Positions 7,634 through 16,481 of a stretch of 64,000 bases of DNA are shown in pieces. A program made the position numbers and the translations under genes. Origin of the DNA: Labilibaculum sp041595635 (lineage in GTDB: Bacteria > Bacteroidota > Bacteroidia > Bacteroidales > Marinifilaceae); assembly GCF_041595635.1 (NCBI RefSeq), contig NZ_JBFHJW010000016.1, forward strand, positions 1 through 64,000. Reading direction: 5' to 3'. Below the pieces are notes generated by a model. It was not told the origin of the DNA. It was given only the letters and a program-made list of their open reading frames with translations, and made no database searches. The number at the start of each line of letters is the position of its first letter. Positions within the stretch are counted from its first letter, which is position 1.

Positions 7634-8854
7634 ATGAGCAAATTTAACATCTTAAAGTCTTTAGCGATGACAACAACTAAAAAACAACTTCACCGAATCG
7701 ATTTAATTTTTAAACATGATGATGATTGCAGAGAGATTCTTAGAAATACATTCTCCAGATCGAATCAGGAAATTGTTAATGAAATGACAAATTCGGGTCT
7801 GAAAGGTCGGGGTGGAGCTGGTTTTCCTACCGGCTTAAAATGGAAACTCACAGCAGAATCTGAAGAAGAAGTAAAATATGTGATATGTAATGCCGATGAA
7901 GGAGAGCCAGGAACATTTAAGGATCGGGAAATTTTATCAAGAGTGCCTCATAAAGTTCTTTCGGGTATGGCTGTTTGTGCGAAGGTTATAGGTGCGCAAA
8001 AAGGTTTTATTTACTTACGTGGAGAGTATAAATTTTTGGTCCCTGATTTAAAAAAAGAATTGCAAAAATTTCACGATATTCTCGATGATTTGGGCTTGGA
8101 TTTTCGGGTGGATATTTTTTTGGGAAGTGGCGCTTACATCTGCGGCGAGGAGAGTGCTTTGATAGAATCAATGGAAGGTAAAAGGGGTGAACCTAGAAAT
8201 AAACCGCCATTTCCAAGTGTGAAAGGTTATATGGGAAAACCTACCGTAGTTAATAATGTGGAGACGCTTGCTCACTCTTATACAATATTAAAATTTGGAG
8301 CTAAAAAATTTCGTGATCTAGGTGTAAAAGATTCGCGTGGATCAAAAGTATTTTCCGTTTCTGGAGATACGCCAATACCTGGTATTTATGAGTTGGAATT
8401 AGGAATGACAGTGCAGGATTTTGTGGATGATTTTGGTGATGGAGATACCAAGGCAGTTCAGGTAGGAGGTGCTTCTGGATTTCTTGTGCCCCGTAAACGA
8501 TTTGGAAAAAGAACCATAGGTTATGAGGGGAAATTAACAGGGATTTCTTTACCTACTGGTGGATCGATGATGCTTTTTAATAGCTCCCGATCGATGTACA
8601 ATGTTCTAAACAATTATCTCGAATTTTTCGAGGAAGAATCATGTGGTCAATGCACACCATGCAGAGTGGGCTGTCAGCAGCTTTTAAAAGGAATTCGTGC
8701 TGTGAAGCGCGGCGAAAAACAGGCCTCTTATCTTGATCAACTGCTTAAACTAACCGAAACCATGAAACTCACTGCAAAATGTGGTTTGGGACAATCAGTA
8801 GCAAATTCATTTTCGTCTATTGTTGAAAATTTCAGAGAAGAAATGATTTACTAA
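7634..8854 (+). CDS. hydB: [FeFe] hydrogenase beta subunit, NuoF-like NADH-binding flavoprotein
   Basis: This 406-residue subunit binds FMN and NAD(H). GLKGRGGAGFPTGLKW and NADEGEPGTFKDR form the flavin/NADH site, GAYICGEESALI and an SLBB domain follow, and SCGQCTPCRVGC near residue 337 plus a later Cys bind the N3-type [4Fe-4S] cluster. It is only the NuoF core. The N-terminal thioredoxin-like domain and C-terminal bacterial ferredoxin domain found in roughly 600-residue bifurcating HydB proteins are both absent. ATG 7634 and ATG 7667 are both possible starts; family alignment would favour the latter slightly. It lies between hydC and hydA in one operon. Confidence 0.92.
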   Translation: MSKFNILKSLAMTTTKKQLHRIDLIFKHDDDCREILRNTFSRSNQEIVNEMTNSGLKGRGGAGFPTGLKWKLTAESEEEVKYVICNADEGEPGTFKDREILSRVPHKVLSGMAVCAKVIGAQKGFIYLRGEYKFLVPDLKKELQKFHDILDDLGLDFRVDIFLGSGAYICGEESALIESMEGKRGEPRNKPPFPSVKGYMGKPTVVNNVETLAHSYTILKFGAKKFRDLGVKDSRGSKVFSVSGDTPIPGIYELELGMTVQDFVDDFGDGDTKAVQVGGASGFLVPRKRFGKRTIGYEGKLTGISLPTGGSMMLFNSSRSMYNVLNNYLEFFEEESCGQCTPCRVGCQQLLKGIRAVKRGEKQASYLDQLLKLTETMKLTAKCGLGQSVANSFSSIVENFREEMIY

Positions 8855-8903
8855 AGACGAGAACTATCAATCTTAATTTTGAACAATTTAAACTGAAGTC
8901 GAT

Positions 8904-10694
8904 ATGTCTGAAATGGCGAATTTAACAATCAACGGGATAACAGTTAGTATTGAAGACGGAAAAACAATACTGGAAGCGGCAAAAAAACTTCACATAAAAA
9001 TACCGACTTTGTGTTACCATAAAGATTTGTGTGTTGCGGGTAATTGTCGGGTTTGTGTAGTGGAACAAGTGGGTAATCATAAATTGGTTGCATCTTGTGC
9101 AACTCCAGCTGCCGAAGGAATGGAGATCAATACAAACAGTTTAAAGGTTAGAAATTGTCGTAAGCATATTATTGAATTATTACTTACCGAGCATCGCGAA
9201 GAATGTACCAAATGTTATCGGAACGGACATTGCGAATTGCAGGCATTGTCTGCTGAGTATCAAATTACCAATCAGGATTTTATCGACTTGGTGCCCGATA
9301 AAAACTACACCATCGATCAATTATCTCCTGCAATTGTAAAAGATGATAGCAAGTGTATTCGTTGTCAGCGTTGTGTGCGAACATGTGCCGAAATTCAAGG
9401 TGTGGGAGCCATTGCAGTAGCTCATAAAGGTTCTGAAATGAAAATTTCCACTTTTTTAGATAGATCCTTAGATGAGGTAGTTTGTACCAATTGCGGGCAG
9501 TGTATTGTTCATTGTCCAACAGGAGCTCTTACAGAAAAGTCTTATGTCGAAAAGGTTTGGGATGCAATAGCTGATCCTGAAACTCATGTTGTGGTTCAAA
9601 CGGCTCCAGCGGTTCGTGTTGGTTTGGGCGAGGAATTAGGTTTGGGGGCTGGAACTCGAGTTACAGGCAAAATGGTGGCTGCTCTTCGGCGATTGGGATT
9701 TGATTCTGTTTTAGATACTGACTTTACTGCTGATTTAACCATTATGGAGGAAGGTACTGAACTACTAAGTAGGTTAAAAAGAGCTTTGCTTGATGATGAC
9801 CCTGAGGTGGCTTTGCCTATGGCAACTTCATGTTCTCCAGGTTGGGTGAAATATATAGAACACAAATATCCTGAATATTTGCCTAATCTGTCAACTTGTA
9901 AATCGCCACAACAAATGTTTGGTGCTTTGGCGAAGACTTATTATGCGAAAAGCATCCAAGTAGAACCGCAAAATGTTGTTTCAGTATCCATTATGCCTTG
10001 TACAGCCAAAAAATATGAAGCGAATCGTCCAGAAATGAAGGATAGTGGCTTTAGGGATGTTGATTTTGTGCTTACAACACGTGAATTGGCGGTAATGATT
10101 CGTCAAGCTGGAATTGAATTCGAAAAATTGAATGAGGAGAGTTTCGATTCCCTTATGGGTATAGGTTCTGGGGCCGGCGTTATTTTTGGTGCTTCGGGTG
10201 GCGTTATGGAAGCTGCATTAAGAACCGCCTACGAGATAGTTACGGGGCGTGAAATTCCTTTTGATAATTTGGAAATTATTCCTGTTCGTGGTTTGGAAGG
10301 TGTAAAAGAAGCAAGAATAAAAATAGAGGGAACCGTTAAAGAGTGGGATTTCTTAGAAGGTGTGGAACTGAAATGTGCAATAACCAATGGACTTGAGAAT
10401 GCTCATCAATTAATGGAAGCCATAAAAAAAGGTGATAAGTTTTATCATTTCATTGAAATTATGGCTTGTCCGGGTGGATGTTTGGGTGGTGGAGGTCAAC
10501 CATTTCCTGTTGATCATGAAGTTCGATTAGATCGCATGAAAGCAATTTATGATGAGGATAGACATCTTCCTTTCCGAAAATCTCATGAAAATCCCGAAAT
10601 TATTCAGATTTATAAGGAGTTTTTGAAAGAGCCATTAAGCGATAAATCACACAAGTTATTGCATACTTCCTACGTGAAAAGAGAGCAATATTAG
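8904..10694 (+). CDS. hydA: [FeFe] hydrogenase catalytic subunit
   Basis: A 596-residue catalytic subunit that makes or consumes H2 at an H-cluster. In order it has: a [2Fe-2S] ferredoxin domain (CYHKDLCVAGNCRVC); a NuoG-type His-Cys cluster (HREECTKCYRNGHC); two [4Fe-4S] motifs (CIRCQRCVRTC, CTNCGQCIVHC); then the hydrogenase domain with all three signatures, TSCSPGWVKY near residue 308, MPCTAKKYE and EIMACPGGCLGGGGQP; and a C-terminal small-subunit-like tail. All catalytic cysteines are present. With hydB and hydC it should couple NADH and H2. The maturases HydE, HydF and HydG are not in this window and must be elsewhere. A strong inverted-repeat terminator follows. Confidence 0.95.
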   Translation: MSEMANLTINGITVSIEDGKTILEAAKKLHIKIPTLCYHKDLCVAGNCRVCVVEQVGNHKLVASCATPAAEGMEINTNSLKVRNCRKHIIELLLTEHREECTKCYRNGHCELQALSAEYQITNQDFIDLVPDKNYTIDQLSPAIVKDDSKCIRCQRCVRTCAEIQGVGAIAVAHKGSEMKISTFLDRSLDEVVCTNCGQCIVHCPTGALTEKSYVEKVWDAIADPETHVVVQTAPAVRVGLGEELGLGAGTRVTGKMVAALRRLGFDSVLDTDFTADLTIMEEGTELLSRLKRALLDDDPEVALPMATSCSPGWVKYIEHKYPEYLPNLSTCKSPQQMFGALAKTYYAKSIQVEPQNVVSVSIMPCTAKKYEANRPEMKDSGFRDVDFVLTTRELAVMIRQAGIEFEKLNEESFDSLMGIGSGAGVIFGASGGVMEAALRTAYEIVTGREIPFDNLEIIPVRGLEGVKEARIKIEGTVKEWDFLEGVELKCAITNGLENAHQLMEAIKKGDKFYHFIEIMACPGGCLGGGGQPFPVDHEVRLDRMKAIYDEDRHLPFRKSHENPEIIQIYKEFLKEPLSDKSHKLLHTSYVKREQY

Positions 10695-10707
10695 TTGTTT
10701 ATAACTG

Positions 10708-10763
10708 AATTTTAGATCAAGAAAAGATCCGGTTACTACCGGATCTTTTCTTGATCTAAAATT
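10708..10763. terminator. Very strong bidirectional terminator (26-bp perfect inverted repeat)
   Basis: The arms at 10708-10733 and 10738-10763 are perfectly complementary around a 4-base loop (TACT), with ACCGGATC in the core and TTTT on both sides. It serves the convergent hydrogenase and kdsA genes, and the kdsA stop codon (10756-10758) lies in its right arm. Confidence 0.85.
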
Positions 10764-11574
10764 GATTGATCACTTTTCGGATTGCAACCAGTTTAGTCAG
10801 TAAGTCTTCTATATAATCCAAATGAAGCATATTGGCACCATCCGATTTTGCGTTGGCCGGATCGGGATGTGTTTCGATGAAAATACCATCCACTCCGACA
10901 GCAATACCTGCTTTGGCAACTGTTTCGATTAATTCTGGACGTCCGCCGGTAACACCACTTGTTTGATTAGGTTGTTGTAAAGAATGCGTAATATCTAACA
11001 CAACCGGGCAATTATTTTCCTGCATAACAGGAATCCCTCTGTAATCAATAATCATATCCTGATAGCCAAACAGATTTCCACGATCGGTAAGAATTACATT
11101 TTCGTTTCCTGATTCACGAACTTTGTTGACTGCAAATTTCATGGATTCGGCAGAAAGGAATTGGCCTTTTTTAATGTTCACCACTTTTCCTGTTTTTGCA
11201 GCAGCAATTAATAAATCGGTCTGGCGACACAAAAAGGCAGGAATTTGCAAAACATCAACATAAGCAGCAGCCATAGCCGCTTCTTCGGCCGAATGAATAT
11301 CTGTAACTGTAGGAACGCCAAAAGTTGTACTTACCTTTTTTAGGATTTGCAAGGCTTTTTCGTCACCTATTCCTGCAAAGGAATCCAGGCGAGATCGGTT
11401 TGCCTTTCGGTACGATCCTTTAAAAATGAATGGAATTTCAAGTTGGTCGGTAATCTGAACAAGTCGCTCAGCAATTTTCATGGCAATTTCTTCGCTTTCG
11501 ATGGCACAAGGACCAGCCAGAAGAAAAAAGTTGCCACTATTGGTATGTTTAATATTTGGAATGTTTTTTATCAT
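10756..11574 (-). CDS. kdsA: 3-deoxy-8-phosphooctulonate synthase
   Basis: KdsA condenses phosphoenolpyruvate with arabinose 5-phosphate to give Kdo 8-phosphate for lipopolysaccharide core synthesis in the cytoplasm. The 272-residue product matches the family length. Signatures include LLAGPCAIESEE, FIFKGSYRKANRSRLDSF, TDIHSAEEAAM, the PAFLCRQTDLL loop and VTGGRPELIETVAKAG. I chose ATG 11572-11574. A longer frame exists, but its extra 32 residues are hydrophobic, non-family sequence reaching back into the rarA gene. It lies 56 bases downstream of rarA on the same strand. It shows that the organism makes Kdo-containing LPS. Confidence 0.96.
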   Translation of the reverse strand: MIKNIPNIKHTNSGNFFLLAGPCAIESEEIAMKIAERLVQITDQLEIPFIFKGSYRKANRSRLDSFAGIGDEKALQILKKVSTTFGVPTVTDIHSAEEAAMAAAYVDVLQIPAFLCRQTDLLIAAAKTGKVVNIKKGQFLSAESMKFAVNKVRESGNENVILTDRGNLFGYQDMIIDYRGIPVMQENNCPVVLDITHSLQQPNQTSGVTGGRPELIETVAKAGIAVGVDGIFIETHPDPANAKSDGANMLHLDYIEDLLTKLVAIRKVINQF

Positions 11575-11630
11575 CACATGTGAATTTATTTGCAGCAAAA
11601 GTAAGCAATTTTTGCTTTTTAAAGAGAAAT

Positions 11631-12905
11631 TTAAAATCTGTTCTTCCACCAGTTTCTTAATCGTTCCCAAATTTTTATTTCCTGAGCATTTTGCTGTGGA
11701 ATGTATAATCTTTGGTTTTTAATTTGATCGGGTAAGTATTGTTGGTCAACAAAATTACCAGGATAATCGTGTGAGTACAGATAGTCCTTTTTGTAGCCTA
11801 ATTCTTTCATTAATTTTGTAGGCGCGTTTCGTAAATGAAGTGGAATAGGTAGGTTTCCAGTTTCTCTTACCAAAGCCTGAGCTTTACCAATGGCCAAGTA
11901 AGATGCATTACTTTTGGGCGATGTAGCCAGATAAATGGTCGTTTCGGACAAAATAATGCGAGATTCTGGCATTCCTACTAAGTTAACCGATTGAAAACAT
12001 GCGTTCGCAAGCAGTAGAGCATTGGGATTGGCCAAGCCAATATCTTCGCTGGCTGAAATCACCAATCGGCGAGCAATAAATTTTGGCTGTTCTCCACCTT
12101 CAATCATACGAGCCAACCAGTAAACTGCAGCATCGGGATCGCTACCTCGAATCGATTTTATGAGGGCCGAAGCAATGTCGTAATGTTGTTCTCCATCTTT
12201 ATCATACATCGATGGATTTTCCTGAAGTTCTTTTGTTACCATTTCATTGGTAATGATAATCTCATCACTATTTTGCGAGTTGACCACCAATTCCAGAATA
12301 TTGAGAAGCTTGCGGGCATCACCACCAGAAAATTTTAATAGGGCATCATTTTCTTTGGTTTCAATTTTTTTCTCTTTAAGATAGCTGTCATTCGAAATGG
12401 CAAACTGTACCAAGGCTTCTAAATCGGCTTTTTCCTGTGCTTTTAGCACGTAAACCTGACATCGGGAAAGCAAAGGTGAGATAACCTCGAAGGACGGATT
12501 TTCGGTAGTGGCTCCAATTAAGGTAACCGTACCATTTTCTACAGCACCTAATAAAGAATCCTGTTGTGATTTACTAAATCGATGAATTTCATCGATGAAC
12601 AAAATAGGATTTGGAGTGGAGAAGAATTTCTGCTTTTCAGCTTTTGCGATTACTTCTCGAACATCTTTAACGCCAGAGTTTATCGCCGATAAAGTGTAGA
12701 ATGGTCTGTTCAGTTGTTTCGCAATGATTTTAGCCAGAGTTGTTTTGCCAACACCAGGAGGTCCCCATAAAATAAAGGAGGATATATTGCCCGATTCGAT
12801 CATTTTTCGTAAAACGGCATTTTCTCCTACCAAATGTTTTTGGCCGATATAATGTTGCAGATCGGTGGGGCGTAAACGTTCGGCTAAGGGTTGATTTGGT
12901 GTCAT
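11631..12905 (-). CDS. rarA: Replication-associated recombination protein RarA (AAA+ ATPase)
   Basis: A 424-residue clamp-loader-like AAA+ ATPase that acts at stalled replication forks. The Walker A motif is GPPGVGKTTLAK, Walker B is ILFIDEIHRF, and sensor 1 is TLIGATTENPSFE followed by LLSRCQV with the arginine finger. The C-terminal part (SALIKSIRGSDPDAAVYWLA, then ASEDIGLANPNALL) is the RarA/MgsA tetramerisation domain, which distinguishes it from DnaX and RuvB. Length and domain order match the family. It precedes kdsA and follows the large TPR gene on the minus strand; the link to neighbours looks positional rather than functional. Confidence 0.95.
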   Translation of the reverse strand: MTPNQPLAERLRPTDLQHYIGQKHLVGENAVLRKMIESGNISSFILWGPPGVGKTTLAKIIAKQLNRPFYTLSAINSGVKDVREVIAKAEKQKFFSTPNPILFIDEIHRFSKSQQDSLLGAVENGTVTLIGATTENPSFEVISPLLSRCQVYVLKAQEKADLEALVQFAISNDSYLKEKKIETKENDALLKFSGGDARKLLNILELVVNSQNSDEIIITNEMVTKELQENPSMYDKDGEQHYDIASALIKSIRGSDPDAAVYWLARMIEGGEQPKFIARRLVISASEDIGLANPNALLLANACFQSVNLVGMPESRIILSETTIYLATSPKSNASYLAIGKAQALVRETGNLPIPLHLRNAPTKLMKELGYKKDYLYSHDYPGNFVDQQYLPDQIKNQRLYIPQQNAQEIKIWERLRNWWKNRF

Positions 12906-12940
12906 GATGCGTGTAGTCTGTTTATAATGGTCCTTTTCTT

Positions 12941-14917
12941 CTAATCTTTGTTGCAGTATCGTTTAATTACATTGTATGCATTAATTAATCCGAGTTCTCC
13001 AGCCTTACTCAAATCTTCGTAGGCTAAATCTTTCTGATCGAGAAACAAATACACCAAACCGCGATTATAATATGCTTCCGCAAAATTTTGATCCAACTGA
13101 ATCACCCAATCATAATCGGCAATTGCCTTTTTAAATTGTTTCGATTTAGCATAGGCATTTCCTCTATTATAGATAGAGAATAAAAAGGACGGATCGAGTT
13201 GTATTGCTTTTGAATAATCGGCAATGGCCTTACTATAGTCGACAATAGTTTCTTTGTTACTTTTCTTTTGCTCGGGGCGAAGGTTCAGAATCGACTGTCC
13301 TGTTTCTCCAATAGATTGGATATAATCAGTCATGGCAACCGTTGCATTGGCACGGTTGAAATAGGCAAAGCTAAAATTACTGTTCTTTTCGATGGCAAGA
13401 CTGAAATCGGTAATGGCGTCGTTAAATTTATTATCTAGTAAGTGGTAAACTCCTCTTTGAAAATAAGCTTTGTCATCGTCTTTTTCAATCAATACATTGG
13501 CTTTAGCAATTTGTTCATCAACCAACTTTTTAGGGTATTTGTAGTGCTTGTTATCTATTGTAAAGGCAGGATCGTAATTGTGCTGCTGATTGTATTTCAT
13601 AATCTCCTGGTCGTAATATTGAACCTTTCCAGCTCGTAAAGTATCGAGACTTAAGTGAGTAATATGAAAATTATTTTCCAGTTGTATACTAACATATTTA
13701 TCCTGAACGCGTCCTTTTATAATATCTTCAGTAAAGGTTTCACGGGAATTTAAATCGATTAATCTTTGGAAGTTTTCAGTTGTATCTACAAAAGCAGACA
13801 TCGCACCTTCGTTTTTCATTTTTTTATAGCGTTCAATAATAAGTTGTGCCTGATTTCTATCTGCAATTGCTTCGGTAATGTTATTAAGTTGTCGTTTTGC
13901 CGATGATCGGGCTAAGTAGGCTTTGGCAAAATCGGGGTAAATTTGAATTGCGGTTGTGTAATCTGCAATGGCTCCATAAAGATCTCCAATATCCATTTTA
14001 ACAAATCCACGGTTAAAATAAATAAGCATGTTATCGGGATTCATTTCCAAAACACTATTAAAATCTTCAATGGCAGAGTTGTAGTCGCCAATTTCTGATT
14101 TTAGTAAGGCTCTATTATAGTAGCAGTATGCATTGTTCGGATCCAATTCCAAAACTTTATTATAATCATCAAGGGCTCCTTTCGGATTTTTATTTGCATA
14201 GTTGGCAATCCCCCTACTCATCAATACTCTAGTGTTTTCTGGTTCAATTTTTAAAGCTCTATCGTAATCCTTAATTGCATCAGAGTATTCCTTTTTTTTA
14301 TACTTTAAGTAACCTCTGTTCCCAAACGCATCTGAAGAAAATTCATTGAGATGAATGGCTTTGCTGCAATCTTCAATTGCACCATCAATATCTCCTAGAT
14401 TGTCGCGTACAATTGACCTATTTAGATAAGCACCCATAAATTCGGAATTAATCTGAATGGCCTTTGTGTAATTGGCATTTGCTTCCTTGAATCGCTTCAA
14501 AGCGGCCAGACTGTTTGCTTTGCTAAAAAAGATATCTGCATTATTGGGTTTAAATTCCAGCGATTTTTCAAAATCCAGCAAAGCTTCTTCGTATTCTTTT
14601 AAATGGTATTTGGCGATTCCTCTATATAGGTAGGCAAAAGTATAATTTGGATTTAATTCCAATGCTTTGGTGTAATCAACTATGGCGCCATTAAAATCTT
14701 CGAGGTGCGATTTGGCCAATCCGCGAAAGAAAAAAGGTTCGGGTAAGTAGGGCTTTACCCGAATAATGTCGTTGAATTTATTGATAGCCTCGGTGTAATC
14801 ATCAAAATAGATTGCGCTACGGCCTTTGTCTAATATATTTTCGGTGTTTAGTTGAGCAGAAAGCTTAAAAGAGGAGAGAGAGAATATAAAAAGAACAAAA
14901 AGAAAAATTCTAGGCAT
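12941..14917 (-). CDS. Secreted tetratricopeptide repeat protein
   Basis: A 658-residue exported protein. A signal peptide (MPRIFLFVLFIFSLSSFKLSAQ) is followed by about nine consecutive TPR units with the usual pattern (A..Y.RG.AK..L.....A..DY..AI.L.P..). A roughly 120-residue non-repeat insert follows near residues 360-480, then at least three more TPR units. The insert contains LERYKKMKNEGAMSAF and segments of unknown fold. Such proteins act as periplasmic or outer-membrane scaffolds; no enzymatic domain is visible. It starts near the divergent gap before the cytidylate-kinase-like gene and may share a transcript with rarA 35 bases downstream. The partner is unknown. Confidence 0.85.
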   Translation of the reverse strand: MPRIFLFVLFIFSLSSFKLSAQLNTENILDKGRSAIYFDDYTEAINKFNDIIRVKPYLPEPFFFRGLAKSHLEDFNGAIVDYTKALELNPNYTFAYLYRGIAKYHLKEYEEALLDFEKSLEFKPNNADIFFSKANSLAALKRFKEANANYTKAIQINSEFMGAYLNRSIVRDNLGDIDGAIEDCSKAIHLNEFSSDAFGNRGYLKYKKKEYSDAIKDYDRALKIEPENTRVLMSRGIANYANKNPKGALDDYNKVLELDPNNAYCYYNRALLKSEIGDYNSAIEDFNSVLEMNPDNMLIYFNRGFVKMDIGDLYGAIADYTTAIQIYPDFAKAYLARSSAKRQLNNITEAIADRNQAQLIIERYKKMKNEGAMSAFVDTTENFQRLIDLNSRETFTEDIIKGRVQDKYVSIQLENNFHITHLSLDTLRAGKVQYYDQEIMKYNQQHNYDPAFTIDNKHYKYPKKLVDEQIAKANVLIEKDDDKAYFQRGVYHLLDNKFNDAITDFSLAIEKNSNFSFAYFNRANATVAMTDYIQSIGETGQSILNLRPEQKKSNKETIVDYSKAIADYSKAIQLDPSFLFSIYNRGNAYAKSKQFKKAIADYDWVIQLDQNFAEAYYNRGLVYLFLDQKDLAYEDLSKAGELGLINAYNVIKRYCNKD

Positions 14918-15073
14918 TGTACAAATTGTTAAAGTGAAATTAAATTGGATGACAAATTTAAGAAATAAAATATTCCTTGTCTTAAATGAGTTCTCTATAA
15001 TAATAAAAAATACCCTAAATGATTTTCTTTATTTCTTAAAAAGACTTAAATTAAGATTAGGTAGTAAACAAAT

Positions 15074-15078
15074 GGAGG
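15074..15078 (+). promoter_or_regulatory. Shine-Dalgarno site GGAGG before the cytidylate-kinase-like gene
   Basis: GGAGG lies 7 bases before ATG 15086. Strong sites like this are uncommon in Bacteroidota and absent before most genes in this window, so it supports this start and suggests unusual translation control. Confidence 0.5.
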
Positions 15079-15085
15079 CACAGAC

Positions 15086-15796
15086 ATGAATAATATTTTG
15101 TTAAAATATATGGAAAATAGGTTTAAGACTCAATTTGTTGATTCTAAAAGGGGGGATTTTGCCCACGGACCTGTAGTTACTATTTCTCGAGAATGTGGAT
15201 GTACAGCTTTAAACATTGCAAATATAATGGTAGAGAAGCTTAGTGCAAAAACAGGGAATCAGTGGACTTGTCTAACAAAAGAGATTCTAGAGCATTCAGC
15301 TCGGGAATTAAATTTAACACCAAGTAAAATTGAGTATGTCTTTAATTCGAAGGAAAAATCGACTTGGGATGAAATATTTGCAGCTTTATCAAGTAAATAT
15401 TACCAAAGTGATCGTAAAATTCGAAAAACCATTGCTGATGTAGTTCGGGGGTTTGCTAAAAAAGGCAACTGCATAATTATTGGACGTGGAGGTGTTGTTC
15501 TTAGTCAGGATATTCAAAGATCTTTTCATATAAAATTGCAAGCTCCTCTTGATTGGAGAACTGAACAACTACAGAAAATTTACCAATTGAGCGAAGAGGA
15601 AATACATAAGTATTCTAGTGAAATAGATAAGAAGAGGGAATTGTTACTTAATTTTTTTAATAAAGGACCCGTGCCTGATACTTTTTTTGATGTAATTTTC
15701 AATAGTAAGAATTTATCAGAAGAAACTATTGCAGAGGCAAGTATCCATTTAATGGAAATGAAAGGTGTTCTCGGAAAGCAAATTGTAATGGGGTAA
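15086..15796 (+). CDS. Cytidylate kinase-like family protein
   Basis: A 236-residue P-loop protein of the cytidylate-kinase-like family that is common in gut and marine anaerobes, distinct from the housekeeping Cmk. VVTISRECGCTALNIANIM replaces the canonical GSGG-type P-loop, so nucleotide binding may differ. Further family marks are WTCLTKEILEHSA, GNCIIIGRGGVV and the RTEQLQKIY helix after it. The product is cytoplasmic with no signal peptide. The start is supported by GGAGG seven bases upstream. Its substrate is not established; NMP or small-molecule phosphorylation is inference from fold. It stands alone, followed 136 bases later by an acetyltransferase. Confidence 0.8.
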   Translation: MNNILLKYMENRFKTQFVDSKRGDFAHGPVVTISRECGCTALNIANIMVEKLSAKTGNQWTCLTKEILEHSARELNLTPSKIEYVFNSKEKSTWDEIFAALSSKYYQSDRKIRKTIADVVRGFAKKGNCIIIGRGGVVLSQDIQRSFHIKLQAPLDWRTEQLQKIYQLSEEEIHKYSSEIDKKRELLLNFFNKGPVPDTFFDVIFNSKNLSEETIAEASIHLMEMKGVLGKQIVMG

Positions 15797-15932
15797 CTAA
15801 ATCCACATAAATTCTTGAAGCGAGATAAACAATAATAATTTACGATAGAAAATTTAGAAGTAAGAGTAGTGCTTTTTCAGGATTTCAAACTATATTTTTT
15901 ATCTTGGACGTACAAATTAAAATGAATGGCAT

Positions 15933-16424
15933 ATGAAGATTCGCTTGGCTACACAAGCCGATTTACCTTCGATCAACGGTATTTATAATCAGGCGGTTCG
16001 TAAACGCTATTGTACAGCCGATTTAGATGAGATTACAATGGAGAAGCGAATCGAGTGGTTTGCAAGACATAAATCCGATAAGTACCCAGTATTTGTTGCT
16101 GTTGAAGACGATGTAGTTCTTGGTTGGATATGTTTTAGTGCCTATCGAGCAGGCCGAAAAGCTCTGCAAACAGCTGCAGAGGTGAGTTACTATATACATG
16201 AGGATCATTTGCAAAAAGGAATCGGATCTGAGCTTCTTCAGTTTGCGATTGCCGAAGCACCTAAATTGAAATTTAAAAGCCTTTTTGCCATTTTATTGGC
16301 CGCAAATTTGGCGAGCTTAAAATTGCTTGAAAAGTTCAACTTTGAACGATGGGGGGTAATGCCGCACGTAGCCGATATCGATGGAGAAGCTTGTGACCAC
16401 TTGTATTATGGTAGGGCAGTATGA
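15933..16424 (+). CDS. GNAT acetyltransferase, phosphinothricin/methionine-sulfoximine type
   Basis: A 163-residue acetyltransferase. The opening MKIRLATQADLPSINGIYNQ and the acetyl-CoA loop HLQKGIGSELLQFA match the PAT/MnaT subgroup, which acetylates phosphinothricin, methionine sulfoximine or related amino acids. ASLKLLEKFNFERWGVM is the matching C-terminal segment. Detoxification of an antimetabolite or general amino-acid acetylation are both possible. It is monocistronic and convergent with the histidine kinase gene. A 9-bp inverted repeat in the 57-base gap (16431-16458) may end both transcripts, although it lacks a strong T-run. Confidence 0.82.
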   Translation: MKIRLATQADLPSINGIYNQAVRKRYCTADLDEITMEKRIEWFARHKSDKYPVFVAVEDDVVLGWICFSAYRAGRKALQTAAEVSYYIHEDHLQKGIGSELLQFAIAEAPKLKFKSLFAILLAANLASLKLLEKFNFERWGVMPHVADIDGEACDHLYYGRAV

Positions 16425-16430
16425 TAAGAA

Positions 16431-16458
16431 TTGCCTATTGCAGGTGTAGAATAGGCAA
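16431..16458. terminator. Possible shared terminator
   Basis: TTGCCTATT at 16431-16439 pairs with AATAGGCAA at 16450-16458. It lies between convergent genes but has only weak T-runs on either side, so this is tentative. Confidence 0.4.
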
Positions 16459-16481
16459 CTGTTAAAGTGTTGTGTTTAGTT

